This document shows positions 21,276 to 32,719 of a stretch of DNA of 64,000 bases, piece after piece. The stretch is from assembly GCA_034440575.1 (NCBI GenBank), contig JAOTOL010001156.1:248001-312000 (forward strand), given 5' to 3'. A program made the position numbers and the translations under genes. The notes under the pieces are model-generated. The model did no database searches and was not told the DNA's origin. It saw only the letters and a list, made by a program, of their open reading frames with translations. This stretch comes from Imbricaverruca yamaguchii (lineage: Eukaryota; Arthropoda; Thecostraca; Neoverrucidae). Position 1 is the stretch's first letter. Every line of letters starts with the position of its first letter.

Positions 21276-24200
21276 TATTTTTTCACTGTTTGTTAGGTTT
21301 TTTTTTCACATGTGTGGGCAGTCATTATACACACGACTGCTAAATAGTGTAAAATGCATGTGACTGAAGTGAAAGGCATTTCGCTTTTTTAATCCTTAAG
21401 TGGCGATCCTTTATTTTATTCCAATCTTTCACTATTCCAAAGCAACTTCTTACTTCATTCACACAGTTAATGGTGAAGTAATTTTAGGACACTGGTCTCT
21501 TCTTACGGAAACAGAAATGTGTCCATACGCAGAATGGCCGCCTCCTCTCCACGATCCTCGATTACACCTCCCCTGATATATTTAAGGCCTAAGCCACCCC
21601 TTCGAATAGAAACGATGCCCCTTCAGGATGTTCGAGTGCACCCCCTCCCCCTAGCTTTTGTGCCCAACGCATAAGTGGCACGCCATCAAAATTACGCTGC
21701 CGTTCATGTGCCCGACAAGTGGACACTAAGCTATCGAATAATGCCGCTTCATGACTCCATGAGATGTCCATGGATCAAAGCACATTTCATCGCGCGGTTA
21801 GGAAGATGTTTTTTTTTCAATGCAATAACATGAAAAACGGCACGCGAACGTAAGCGCGATGTCAAGGGCGTGTCACCAAGGACGCAGTGGTGTGTCACCA
21901 AGATAACAAAGGTGTGACACCAACAGGACAAGGGCGTGCCATCAAAACGACGGCAAGCAATGACTAATCCCGAACACCTTCCAGAGGAAAATCACGGGGA
22001 AATCAACCTCACGTGGAGGAAATTTCCCCCCGTTCTCCGGCGGCAAGGCTACCTGGCGGGCGCAGGTTCGCCAAGGTTTGCCGGGGTCCCCTAACCACGT
22101 CTGAAAACCCACAGCCAGCCCGCAGTAGTGCAGACGTTGCGCCACGTCTTCACCCCAGCACGCAACGCTTTCCGTGCTTCTCTTCATCTGTATGCAGGGG
22201 TAGTCCGCAAAGCCCAAGTATGGCGGCATTTTTATACTCATTATCACGTCAGCCATGGGGAGGGGGAGGGGTACGCCACGTTTGCCGCGCCCTGGGCTCA
22301 GCCGGAAAGTGTCACGGTGATTATTTGTATAAACCGGCAACACTTAGAGCTAATCGACTCAGAATGCACTTGGCGTGCTCGCCCACGTTTCCTCATATTG
22401 AAGTATGTAGCCATTGAGATTCGACACAGCAATGGACGGTCTCAAGCCCCTCAAAAGAGCGCTGGCGGATTCCGCGGGAGAAACCGGAGCCATGTACTCT
22501 ATGAACCGGAGCCCTCTCTATGAAGATGTGGCGCTTATCCGGGACGCTCGAATGCACCCCCGCCTCCACCTGCCCGCTGAATGTTTTTTTTCTACCCGAA
22601 AGCGCAACGCAGAGTAGAAAAGGCGCCACTACAAAACGATCGCGTGCACCCCCCCCCCCCCACCCACCCACCAAAAAAAAAAGAAACATTATCAGCGGCA
22701 CTCCTCCGGACAAGTGCCACCGTGATCAGAATGTATGCATCCGCCCCCGCCAGCGGTAGGCAATTCTGCGTACACGCCCAATATTTTGGAAATTGAAGAT
22801 AACCTACACACATTAAGAAGGGCCCAAATCACTTGAAGCTGACGCACCCCAGCCTATTTACGGGGGAAGGGTGAGTCCTTACGACACGCAAATGTCCCTC
22901 GGGAACGAGACGAATTGTAAGTCGTACCATTGTATCCAACGCCAGACCGGTGGAGATAAATGCAAGTCGTTACGTATTGGACAGGCGTGTGACCATCAGT
23001 ATCGACCCCCCCCCCACACTCCCCGGTGGTTGGGGCTCCCAGGCAGGGTCGGTACGTTATACCGTCACAACATGACTCTTGGATTTAGGATAAAATAGCA
23101 TGAGGATACCCCTCTCCGAACCCAAGTATCCAGGTCATTGGGGAAGCTTCTATAAAAATAAAAAAGTAGGAGTTCTTTATGGGGCGGGGTTCTTTACGGG
23201 GCGGAGTTCTTTACGGGGTGAGGTTATTTATGGGGTGAATTCATCTATCGGGTGAAGTTATTTACGTGGTTGAGTTATTAACGGAAGACAGCATTTCGTG
23301 GCCTCAATTTTCCGGCGACCATCGTTGACTGGAGTCGTGCGATGGAATCCCACGTGACCAATGACCGCCAGATGGGCGCAAAGTGACCTTAGATGTCGAC
23401 GCGCCCCTAAACTCCAATCCACCACCAATGACCGCCAGTGGACTCTATACAACAGTGGTCGGCACGTGCGTCGTCACCGTCGCCAGGACGCATCTGGCTG
23501 GTGGCGCGCTCTCGCTGTTCAGGCCTTTCTCGCACTGAGGAGACCTCGGTCGGCTGGCAACATTGGAGACTTGTGCGCCGATCCAATGCGCACTACTGAA
23601 GCGCTTCAAACGCTGGAGTGCGGTAGAATTTGATGCGTGAATGCGTCAAACACAGCGAAGGTGTTCATCAGGAACACTTGGTGTGAATTACCTACGCCTG
23701 TTTGTAGGGCTCTCAAATTCCTGCAGTTGGGTGCAAACTAACAACCAACACAGCTTTGTTTTGTGACGCTTCTGATATCTTTTCTACATCCTTATACCAG
23801 CTACTCGTTAACTGTGTACATGTTAGAGGATATGATCGTGCAGTATGCATCCAGTTGTTCTTAGCTATAGATATTGCATTAACAACGCTTACATATGTTT
23901 TGTTTTGTATTCACACATGAAAATAGTTCCCTCCTTCAACCAAATTCAATAGCTTTAGTTAGGATTCAACGTTTCATTTGTCCTAAAATGTACGTCCAAG
24001 TACTTCCATATTGCATTATTCTCATCACTACATTGGTTTCTTACACGGAACACCCAACTCAATATGAATTTGAGAACACTGTCAGCTTGTCGTATTCGGA
24101 ACATGCGCAATCTATGCTGCATAGCCAGTTAAGATCGCCGACTGCAGGGAATTCAACAGCGAGGTTATATAGCGTACAATGGTGTAGTATGTGAAGGCAA

Positions 24201-24591
24201 GGGCAGACTTGGCGAATTACACTAACCGTAACTAAACTTGATGATTCCGCCATGCAAATATGTTTGTAGAGGTTGCAGTAGTAGGCTCTTCCGTGCAGCA
24301 TTCGTTAAAAAAGAAGACCAAACCTAACAACATCAAACCTAACCATTACCAGTGCTGCAGCGGGGATCATGGCAAAACGTTGTTACAAAATCAAATAAAT
24401 GTTCTGGCATAGACACTGATGGAAAAAGAACTGTTTTTTATCCATAAGCGCAACAACTCGGCATCCGGATGTTTCCAAATATAAGCAATAAACATTTCCC
24501 GCTTCGGGTGTTCGGACTTAAAAAACAACGCAAAGAACCGTGCGTTACCGTCAGGCTGAACTATGGTGGCAGGCTACAGTCCACTGCACTG
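21276..24591. other. Gene-less stretch
   Basis: No exon was recognised. Features: GTGTCACCAAGGACGCAGTG-like repeats at 21870-21950; a degenerate 21-22 bp array (GAGTTCTTTACGGGGCGG) at 23165-23285; and an open frame at 21942-22343 (minus) with no recognised domain. The remainder looks unique. Confidence 0.5.
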
Positions 24592-24601
24592 CAATCTGCT
24601 C

Positions 24602-24859
24602 ATGTTTGTTTATTGGCTGGTTCACGACACACTTTATGCACATTCATGGCTAATGGCACCGCCCACACTGTTTCGCCGGTGGGCCGCGGGATTGGGAAAT
24701 GTCCTGAGTTAGTTAGTTAGTTATTTGGGTTTTAGGGCGCATCAACTGCAGTGGTTATACAGCGCCCATAAGGAAATGTCCTGAGTTGCGCTAGAGTCGA
24801 ACCCGGGACCTTTGGTACCCATAGCCCGACACCTTAACCACTCGGCCATCCCCGCACCA
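24602..24859 (-). mobile_element. SINE2 copy interrupted by an SL element
   Basis: SINE2 on the minus strand with the 10-bp duplication CAATCTGCTC at 24592-24601 and 24860-24869. An SL element splits it at 24711-24771. Confidence 0.95.
24711..24771 (-). mobile_element. SL element nested in SINE2, 16-bp TSD
   Basis: A 61-bp insertion with (AGTT)n edge, GGGCGCATCAAC and AGCGCCC. It is flanked by the exact GGAAATGTCCTGAGTT at 24695-24710 and 24772-24787. The inner stem is AAC/GTT instead of the usual GAC/GTC, a compensatory difference. Confidence 0.97.
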
Positions 24860-24869
24860 CAATCTGCTC

Positions 24870-25583
24870 GTCATCCAGATATCATTAATACTTACGAATA
24901 CCGTATGCTATTATTTTCCAGAGGTCACCTCAGGCCGCTGGCCTATGACAGGTCAAAGAGAACTAGCTCAGAAATAAACTCCTGAACCTCAAGCATTATT
25001 GGTCCAGCATATTGGTATACAATTTGACAGGACACGTTTTTTAAAAATATATATATATTACTAGGGGAACGACATCCATACAATATGCATGAAATGGGGA
25101 ATTTCTTGGGATTGGCGAATTTTCCTCCGAAAACAAAGAAATTTGCGATTCCAATGTTCTCATGCTAATATAGGCCCTGTTCACATGCTGCAATAGGCCC
25201 TGTAAATGTTGTCATGCTAATATAGGCCCTGTTCACATTCTAAAATAGTTCCTGCAAATGTATGCATAGCTTGAATTCAATGCAGCAATTGCACTCTGCC
25301 AGTACTTTCATTTAATTATATTGCATGCATGCAATTTTACAAATACTATTGCAGCATGTTGATCTCGGTGTTCCCAAAAGCAGAGCACAGCGAACAACGC
25401 ACATTTCCTTGTTCGGGTTTCTTCACACAAATGCTGCCAATATATCCCGGGCATCTTCTATGTTCAAGCTGTCCATTATGAATTAATTAAAAAGCGGCCG
25501 ACCAATTCTTGTCATGCATGCTCAATATGCAGGACCCTAGTAGAGAAAAACAAATCTACCTGAAGGTATCACAAGACTGTTTT
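24870..25583. other. Gene-less AT-rich stretch
   Basis: No gene seen. A roughly 60-bp tandem duplication around CATGCTAATATAGGCCCTGT lies at 25160-25250. Confidence 0.6.
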
Positions 25584-25597
25584 CATCACTGAAATGT

Positions 25598-25766
25598 TGG
25601 TTGGTTGGTTGGTTATTGGTTTTACGACACATCGACCGTTGAGTCATGTAGCGCCGCCAATCTCTCACGCCGATTGGTCGCGGGCGAAGAGTAGCGGCAG
25701 GTGAGACTCGAACCCACAACCTTTCGATTGTGAGACGAGCAGCTTATCCCTAGACTACTCGTCCCC
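25598..25766 (-). mobile_element. SINE1 copy, 14-bp TSD
   Basis: Exact CATCACTGAAATGT at 25584-25597 and 25767-25780 flanks a full SINE1 with a (GGTT)n edge, the complement of its AACC tail. Confidence 0.96.
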
Positions 25767-26124
25767 CATCACTGAAATGTGTCCACTTAATTTGAAACGA
25801 ATTATTTAGTGAGCACACTCAGCCGACTACAGAGCGAAGCGCTTATCCAGCGAGCACTTCACCCATAACCCTGCGTCTCTTCACGGCACGCGCAAAACCA
25901 CAGACGGAATCCAATAACCTCCGTCGGAAAGCCGGCGCATGCCGGCGCTCAGACATCAAATCTACATTTCCCGGTCTCCTTCGACCTCGGAATGTCGAGG
26001 AGTCCGTCTCGTCTTGTCTGGTAAGTCCCAGTGTGTACGGAACCGAGCCAGAAGTTTGTGCTACGTGGCCACCACCGACCCGGGAAGCCGCCTGCAAATT
26101 CCAACTGCCGGTGTCGGCCGAATA

Positions 26125-26287
26125 TCGCCGTGGTTATCGGCGTTTACGACACCTAGACCGTCCAGTCATGTACCGTCGCCAATCTCCCACGCCGATTGGT
26201 CGCGGGCGAAGAGTAGCGACAGGTGAGACTCGAACCCACAACCTTTCAATTGCGAGACGAGCAACTTACCCCTAGACTACTCGTCCC
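26125..26287 (-). mobile_element. SINE1 copy next to a candidate exon
   Basis: A SINE1 body and head in minus orientation, ending CTCGTCCCC at 26287. It sits about 35 bp beyond the donor of the candidate exon 26321-26383. Confidence 0.9.
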
Positions 26288-26320
26288 CGGACCGGGTGTC
26301 GTCATAGCTCGTGGACTGAC

Positions 26321-26383
26321 CTGATGGGCTCCGCTGGTGCGGGAGGGCGACGCGCGACGCGGCGCCGCTTCCTGTTCGGGCAG
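26321..26383 (-). CDS. Probable URB1 exon (63 nt)
   Basis: On the minus strand, ACTCTTTGTTGCAG, a strong acceptor, is followed by 63 nt in open frame (LPEQEAAPRRASPSRTSGAH) and then CAG before GTCAGTCC, a strong donor. Length and phase (0 in, 0 out) fit directly after the exon 31854-32146, which ends in phase 0. The peptide is short and polar, and I cannot prove homology. The assignment rests on splice signals, phase, strand and GC-rich coding-like composition. Confidence 0.5.
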
Positions 26384-26499
26384 CTGCAACAAAGAGTGTC
26401 CAGGTTACTGCATGAGGCTGAGGATGGTATATTTTTGTGTATCCAAACCACATTGCAAGTCACACTTGCATTAGTTGAAGATTGAATATGAACATTGGT

Positions 26500-26685
26500 T
26501 TGTTTGTTTGTTTATTGAGTGGTTCACGATGCACTTTATGCACATTCACGGCTAATGGCGCCGCCCACACTGTTTCCCTGGTGGGCCGTGGGATTGGGAA
26601 ATGTCCTGAGTGGCGCTAGTGTCAAGCCCGGGACCATTGGTACCCATAGCCCGACACCTTAACCACTCGGCCAGCCTCGTCCCTA
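26500..26685 (-). mobile_element. SINE2 copy, 15-bp TSD
   Basis: Exact AATATGAACATTGGT at 26485-26499 and 26686-26700 flanks a SINE2 with several substitutions. Confidence 0.95.
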
Positions 26686-26857
26686 AATATGAACATTGGT
26701 AGACCTCTGAGAAATGCACATACTTCTTGCCCAAGCTCTCAATTCTCCGGATTAACCTGAACAAAAATCAGCACACAATTGATGGTAAAATAGATTGAAC
26801 ATTTTTCCCCCACATGCATAACTTATTCCCAAAAATTAGACCAAATTGCAGGATTCG

Positions 26858-28043
26858 AATTTATGAGATGTTAAGTTGTACTACATATTTCAAAATATTA
26901 CTTTCATGGTATATTACATAACTGCAAGTGCCCATTGTTGGTGTTATTTTGCTTCCCAACTGAAGTCAGAATTTGCAGGGGAAATGGGTGGTCACATCAT
27001 ATTACTCACATCCATAAATATTGCATGTGGAAAACAAAACAAATCATCCAACACCTTAAAGCACACATTTCACATCATTTCCATTTATAGGGAGTACAGG
27101 TGGGGCCAAATATCCCCAATTAAAAGTTCCAAAATTTGTGTAGTCCAATCCACAAAGTTGTATAAATGAGGAACTGCCAAATTTCTGTAACTGTTTGACT
27201 GGAGCAGATTGGAGCAGGTGACATGGAGTACAGGTTATCCCAAACACTGGAGCATGGAATAACAGATATGAGTAGAGGATAGAGCATTATAGCATTTATA
27301 AATATTTAGCTCTGAGGTTAATCTAAGGGCATATTGGATAGTAGTCAAGTTCCTTTGATTCCTTGTACAACTCCCAACTCTTGTAAACCCCATGCTCCTA
27401 CTTGATGGTCTTGATTCAGTCAAACAATGTGAGACATTTAGCAATTCTTGGTGGAGCAAGCTTGGCAGTTTAGGTGTTTTTTTGGTTATGCATGGGGATA
27501 TTTTACCTCAGCTGGCAGTGCAACCCAGAATAGCCATGCTCACTAATTGCATGATGTGATTTCCTTCTGCACTGAATTAGCATGGCAATTTGCATTGCAT
27601 GCTATAAATTTATACAGATTTCACACATACAATACACATGTCAACAACACAATAAACAACACATAATAATAAACACAAACTATAAATATAACAAATATGA
27701 ATGGAATAAATGCCAGCAACAAAATCTGAAAAATCTAACCTTCATGTGAACTAATTCATCTAAACAATGTTGCTGGTGTCCATATGCTAAGACCTGTTCC
27801 TCCTACTTCATTCTGTCCAAAAATTGTCATCTATCATCCTGAAAAGTATGTTTATTTTGATAAGTAAGTAGGAAGTTGAAGTACTGTATGAAGCTTCCTC
27901 TGATAACTGTAGTGAATAATTCAAAGATGAAAATACTCTACATACTGAGAGGAATCAGTCATTTTCACATCCATCCATGCATTCCAGCAACCTCTGCTTC
28001 CAATTGTCATCCACTGCAATTGCCATTTTAAGTAGTAGCAAGG
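26858..28043. other. CpG-free AT-rich block (1,186 bp)
   Basis: Not one CpG dinucleotide occurs between 26857 and 28044, although the neighbouring sequence has several per 60 bases. The block is rich in TG, CA and TGCAT words. No gene or repeat family was recognised in it, and no exon signals fit the URB1 gene. Confidence 0.9.
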
Positions 28044-28804
28044 CGCCTAGGCACTTATCAGCCTACCATCAATAAGCATTCCCTATAAACTTACCATGGT
28101 GCCATTTCAAAGCTGATTGGATTAGCCTTCCCCTGGCACTCTTTTCTTTTTCCACAGACATAAGCTTAAGCCTTGAGACAAGGGCATTTGCATGCTATGG
28201 TTCCTGAACCCGAGGACACATAGAAATTGTTTCCACCAGTTGATTATTCGTATGGGGAACAACTTGCACAGAGTTCACAACCGAAACTTCACTTTTAAAA
28301 TGGTCTATTAAATCACTGTTCAGCACAGTATGAAATCACTGGATGACAGCGGCTAGAAGTATTGCACTGTTAGCATTCGTTCTTACACACTTATTGCAAT
28401 CGCTCCGATATGTCGACTATGATATTCCAATTCCCAGTCGTAAACACATAAGTGGGCGGCACTCGTATCGCGAGTAGCAATGCTGGGCAGAGGGCAACGA
28501 CTTTAGCAATAGCAACGGTGACATATATTTGTCTACAGCTGCCAGATGCGGCATACACAGCGCAGCTTCCATTTTATACCAAAATGAAGGGAATTATGTA
28601 TCTGTATGAAGGCACAGGAAGTACGAGCCGTATAAGCTTTTCAACGAACGAGATACGCGGGTGTGAGTGGCACAGGAAGGACCAAAATTAAGTTATTGTG
28701 ACAGGGCAGTAACGCTACAGGGAAGGGAAATTGTTCGGATGAGAAACGGTTCGGAAGCTCAGGTAGCAGGGTGGGAGGGGATGCCCAAATTTAGATGACC
28801 TTAG

Positions 28805-29050
28805 TATTGATCCTCTGTACACTGGCGGATCTAGGAGGCACGGGTGCCATGAACATGGTTGAAGATCCACGGATGGGTCGAGGGTCCTGACCTCACACTG
28901 GTTGCACGGACAGCAAGGCAACTCTGGTTTGGTACCCTGCTAATGTTATTTTGCCATGCTCCCTATTCAATTGGAAACCGTGTCCTGAAAATAATTCCAC
29001 GTCCCACAGTTCGCTCGGTAAGAGATGTCCAGCAGTTGTCATGCCCCACA
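28805..29050. mobile_element. hAT-like MITE remnant, family shared with 3.5 kb
   Basis: It starts CACTGGCGGATCTAGGAGGC, typical of hAT-type termini. An interior segment (GGTTTGGTACCCTGCTAATG, then CTCCCTATTCA) aligns with 3500-3625. Boundaries and TSD were not resolved. Confidence 0.5.
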
Positions 29051-29247
29051 AAACAGCCAATTTCTTCCCAACTTTTGCACTAAAATAGCATTTTCTCGAA
29101 GCAAAAAAATTTTACTCAAGAATATTGCCTTCAACGGACCCAACGAAATTTAACTGTTCAAATTCTAAGGGTTATTATAAATCGGAGACAAAGATGTCAA
29201 ATACCTCACCCAGAACTGGTGTAAAAGCGGCCCCAGAATCGGGTGGT

Positions 29248-29405
29248 GGTGGCGGTTATTGGCTTTACGACACGTCGACCGTTGAGTCATGTAGAATCGC
29301 CCATCTTTCACGCCGATTGGTCGTGGGCGAAAAGTAGCGACAGGTGAGATTCGAACCCATATTTCTAATGTGAGACGGGAAACTTACCCGTAGACTACAC
29401 TCCCT
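29248..29405 (-). mobile_element. SINE1 copy
   Basis: TTTACGACACGTCGACCGTT, CACGCCGATTGGTCG and a damaged head. It is an older copy with a changed anticodon-loop region. No TSD was recognised. Confidence 0.85.
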
Positions 29406-29469
29406 CCCCCAAGAATGTGGATGACAGCACGAGTTTTAGGCAATTCTTTTAAATCAACGCGATAGAGTT

Positions 29470-29580
29470 AAGGCTGAGATCGAGGAATACTGAGGGGGCA
29501 TGCCCGCCAGCCCTTTCACTGCGGTCAGCGAGCCTCGAACCCACGACCATTGAGACAGGAGACACGTTCTAACCAACCTT
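29470..29580 (-). mobile_element. tRNA-like retroposon fragment
   Basis: On the minus strand, AAAAGGTTGGTTAGAACG (A-box-like) and GGGTTCGAGGC (B-box-like) are spaced as in a tRNA. The flanking bases do not form a tRNA acceptor stem, so this is a relic or a SINE head rather than a working tRNA gene. A second such relic lies at about 29712-29770 (GTGGTATAGTGGTTAGATA, GGTTCTGGACTC). Confidence 0.5.
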
Positions 29581-30269
29581 TTAGCAAACAAAGAAAAAAC
29601 AACAAATACAGCCGTCGATGACGGGCGGCAGTCACCGGCGTATTTCTTCCAAGTGACCAAGTGTTCCCTCCTCCCCTATTGCTTCTCGAATCTTGTGGAT
29701 ACGATGGCGAGTCCAGAACCAGCAACCGCAAAAAGTTAAGTCAATTATCTAACCACTATACCACTGATTGCCAGTGTCCGTATTGTCTCCGATTTTGATG
29801 TCAAGTGACACCCAGGCAGGGAACAGCTTCACCCGTACTCAAATTTTGTGACCTAATGTTCCACTTGTTCTCTTCAGATTCTTCCTTTTTTATTGCCAAG
29901 ACGTCTGAATTGTGCATTGTATTGTCTCTAGTAATCAATTCACCGGCACCCAAAAAACCAAGCATTTAACGTACCGAATAGTACAAACCGATAACAAATG
30001 AGCACAACCACAACGTCGAACACCTCCCCCCCCCCAAAAAAAAACGCAAACAAAAAACGTTGGAGCAGTTCCCCTTCCCCTGCTGCTTTTTGGTGTTCTG
30101 CCGACAAGCGCCAGAACGGCAACCCTGGGGTGGCCGTAATGACCACCGCGCCATCTATACCGCACACCGGACTCCGTCGCACTTCTGCTTCTTGGGTCTT
30201 CCGCTACACAATCGATACTCCACACGGCTTCGAGGCGTTGGCGGAGGGCGTAGATGTTGCGGTGTTTGG

Positions 30270-30603
30270 CAGGCTTGTGCTCGACTCGAGTTGAATCGAT
30301 AATCGACTCATGAATCAATCGTTTTTAGATGAGTCACGAGTTGAATCGATTCTTTTCCCCAAAATATATCTTGAGTCGTGAGCTGAATCACATCTTTCTA
30401 AAAATGAGTCGAATCATGAGTCAACCATTCAAATATCATGTGTGGGCAGTGCATACTGAATCATATGGCTCATGAGTCTGATATCACTGAGTCGGATCTG
30501 AACCGATTCAAATGTGTCAGTCTGTTTGAATCGCGGGTTGAATCAGATCCCAAAATATGAGTCACATGTGAGTCGACTCAAAGCAGAGTCGAGTACAAGT
30601 CTG
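30270..30603. mobile_element. hAT-like MITE rich in GAGTC motifs, 8-bp TSD
   Basis: The ends CAGGCTTGTGCTCGACTC and, inverted, CAGACTTGTACTCGACTC match in 16 of 18 bases. Flanks are GTGTTTGG (30262-30269) and GTGGTTGG (30604-30611), an 8-bp duplication with one mismatch. The 334-bp interior is packed with GAGTC/GACTC and TGAATC words and has no coding capacity. Confidence 0.88.
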
Positions 30604-31389
30604 GTGGTTGGGGCGTTGGTCAAGTAAGCCAGCTTTCGTTGGGGCGTTGGTCTAGTAAACCAAGTGTTGCGGGTTTGGGGATCGCGGACCGCGCCGATAG
30701 ATGGCGCGATAATCAGCGGTGGAGAAGATGAAGGTCGTTGATCGACTCAGAAAAGGCACGAAGGCCGCCGGTGACCGTTCTCCTCTGTTTAGAGGTAAGT
30801 TAGTGACCGGAGTCCTAGTGGGCAGCAAGTGAGCCGAGGCCATCGTTGTCGCTGAAAGGGCACCGACGGTCCCGTCTCTCGCTCCGCAACTTCTGATTTA
30901 ACACCGACGAGATGAGGAAGATTCAACACAAATGATAAATCCTCCATATTTTTTCCACATTCAAACCATTTATATTACACCAAAAAAAAAACATTGAAAA
31001 ACCATCATCAGTACAATGATCCTCACAATGGCTCCAGAACCATTTGTCTGCTCATCTAAGGCGCCTGGCACACACAAATACCATCGCTGGCGTTCCAAGC
31101 ACAGCCGCTTGGCATCCGACACGACCTGACACGACCCTGCCCACCGGCCATCCACGGCCACCCCAGAGCTGGCGCCGATGTAGCGCCAGTGGCGCCTCGC
31201 TCGGCGCCGGACACACCACCGTACCGCAAGCGACACCGCTGACACACTCCACACACACACTACGGCCGCATCTCACAACAGCCTCACCCGCACTCGGACC
31301 TGCTCCGACAGATCTCCGGCGCCCATATTTAGGCAGTCGGGTGTTGACACCAACACCCGACTGCTCTTACGTTGTGCACCCGATCACGG

Positions 31390-31853
31390 CGCAGCGGCTC
31401 AGTTACGTCCACTCGCGGTCCTCCGCTCCCAGCCTGCCCAGCTCCCATGCACCTGTCCGACGCCGGTTGGTCATTGGTTTTACGACACAGCGACCGTCGA
31501 GTCATGTAGCGTCGCCAATCTCTCACGCCGATTGGTCGCGGGCGACGAGTAGCGACAGGTGAGACTCGAATCTACAGCCTTTCGACTGTGAGACGAGCAA
31601 CTTACCCCTAGACTACTCGTCCCCCTGCCCGACACCTCGTTACCTTGGCCCACAGTGGCTCGGTTACGTCTGCTCGCCCTCCTCCGCTCCCAGCCTGCCT
31701 CTCGCGACAAGTGGCTGGTTAGCCGTCCCCTCCAGCTCCCCATGTCCGCCCGACACCGCGCTACCTTGGCCCACAGTGGCTCGGTTACGTCTGCTCGCCC
31801 TCCTCCGCTCCCAGCCTGGCCAGCTCCCGTACGTCCGCCCGACACTGCGCCAC
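31390..31853 (-). repeat. Donor-derived tandem repeat beside URB1 exon
   Basis: Three donor-bearing segments (about 90-120 bp apart) repeat the exon end and donor. The native site is GGGCCAAG before GTGGCG at 31854. Copies with GGGCCAAG before GTAGCG and GTAACG lie at 31765 and 31644. A fourth, more divergent unit lacking the donor (CCTCCGCTCCCAGCCTGCCC) lies at 31420-31440. SINE1 31468-31622 is inserted between units. About 11 exonic bases are included in the repeated unit. Confidence 0.9.
31468..31622 (-). mobile_element. SINE1 copy in the donor-derived repeat
   Basis: A full SINE1. The flanks CCTGTCCGAC and CCTGCCCGAC form a 10-bp target duplication with one mismatch. Confidence 0.9.
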
Positions 31854-32146
31854 CTTGGCCCGCAGCACGGGGTCCTCACGCACGGCGCGCGCCAGCAGCG
31901 TCACGAACGTCTGCAGACCGTCCAGCAGCGCCGCCGGCCGGCCGGCCCGTCCGCCCGCCAGGTGGCCGCGCAGCGTCAGCGCCATCTGCACCGCCAGCGA
32001 CGCCAGCGCCGCCCTGGTGGCCGCCTCGCCACTCAGCCGGGTCACGTGGCCGCAGAGCCAGGCCAGCAGGCCGTGTCGGTAGTCGAGGTCGAGGAGGGCG
32101 CGCGGCAGGCGGACCGTCACCTCCAACAGCTGTGGCGAGGTCAACT
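31854..32146 (-). CDS. URB1: URB1 homologue, exon near C-terminus
   Basis: This 293-nt exon encodes LTSPQLLEVTVRLPRALLDL, YRHGLLAWLCGHVTRL and a following helical stretch with LLDGLQTFVTLLARAV. In URB1 the NopRA1 C-terminal domain has the same order: a helix with conserved Tyr, a 'LL-W' motif, then long helices. The acceptor is ATAACCTCAG and the donor GGGCCAAG before GTGGCG. If the acceptor is CTCAGAG instead, the exon starts at 32144 and the previous exon ends at 34140. Both choices keep the frame. Predicted role: a scaffold of early pre-60S particles in the nucleolus. Confidence 0.85.
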
Positions 32147-32281
32147 CTGAGGTTATGATGTCAGTGTGGAGGTGTTACGGAGGCCAATATTAAAGCGGTG
32201 AGACCACCAGCCGATATCAACACACGGTGGCAGGCTGGCAAAACTCACACACACACACATGGTGAGACCACTACATGCAAT

Positions 32282-32349
32282 GATTGGTTGATTGATTGAT
32301 TATTTTGGTTTAGGGGCGCCTCAACTCCTATTGGTTATGTAGCGCCCAT
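32282..32349 (-). mobile_element. SL element, 12-bp TSD
   Basis: A 68-bp insertion, with (TTGA)n edge, GGGCGCCTCAAC and GTAGCGCCC. Exact ACTACATGCAAT lies at 32270-32281 and 32350-32361. It carries the AAC/GTT inner-stem variant. Confidence 0.96.
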
Positions 32350-32719
32350 ACTACATGCAATAAAATGACTGCAACTCTTCCAGTGTGATGATGATTCACA
32401 AAGGCCGTCTTCATAAACGCCATCTGGGATGACCATTTGTGAAACACTTCCATGAACTGTTGGGGCTCTTAGCGGCTCTGTCGTCAGATGGTACATTAAA
32501 AGAGAAGACAATTAATCAGGTTGCAAAAATTCAAACATAATACCCAAGCAGTGAAAAGGTTGAAACTTCAATACAGCAAAATACGACAATGAGACTGTAA
32601 AAAAAAACATCACAACTGAAACTTCCCTATATGGAACCTCTCCGTTCTCCTCCCTAGATTACCGGCAGTTAATGTCAGCCACTCTCTAGCTGATCGATCA
32701 TGCTCTATCTCTAGCCTCT

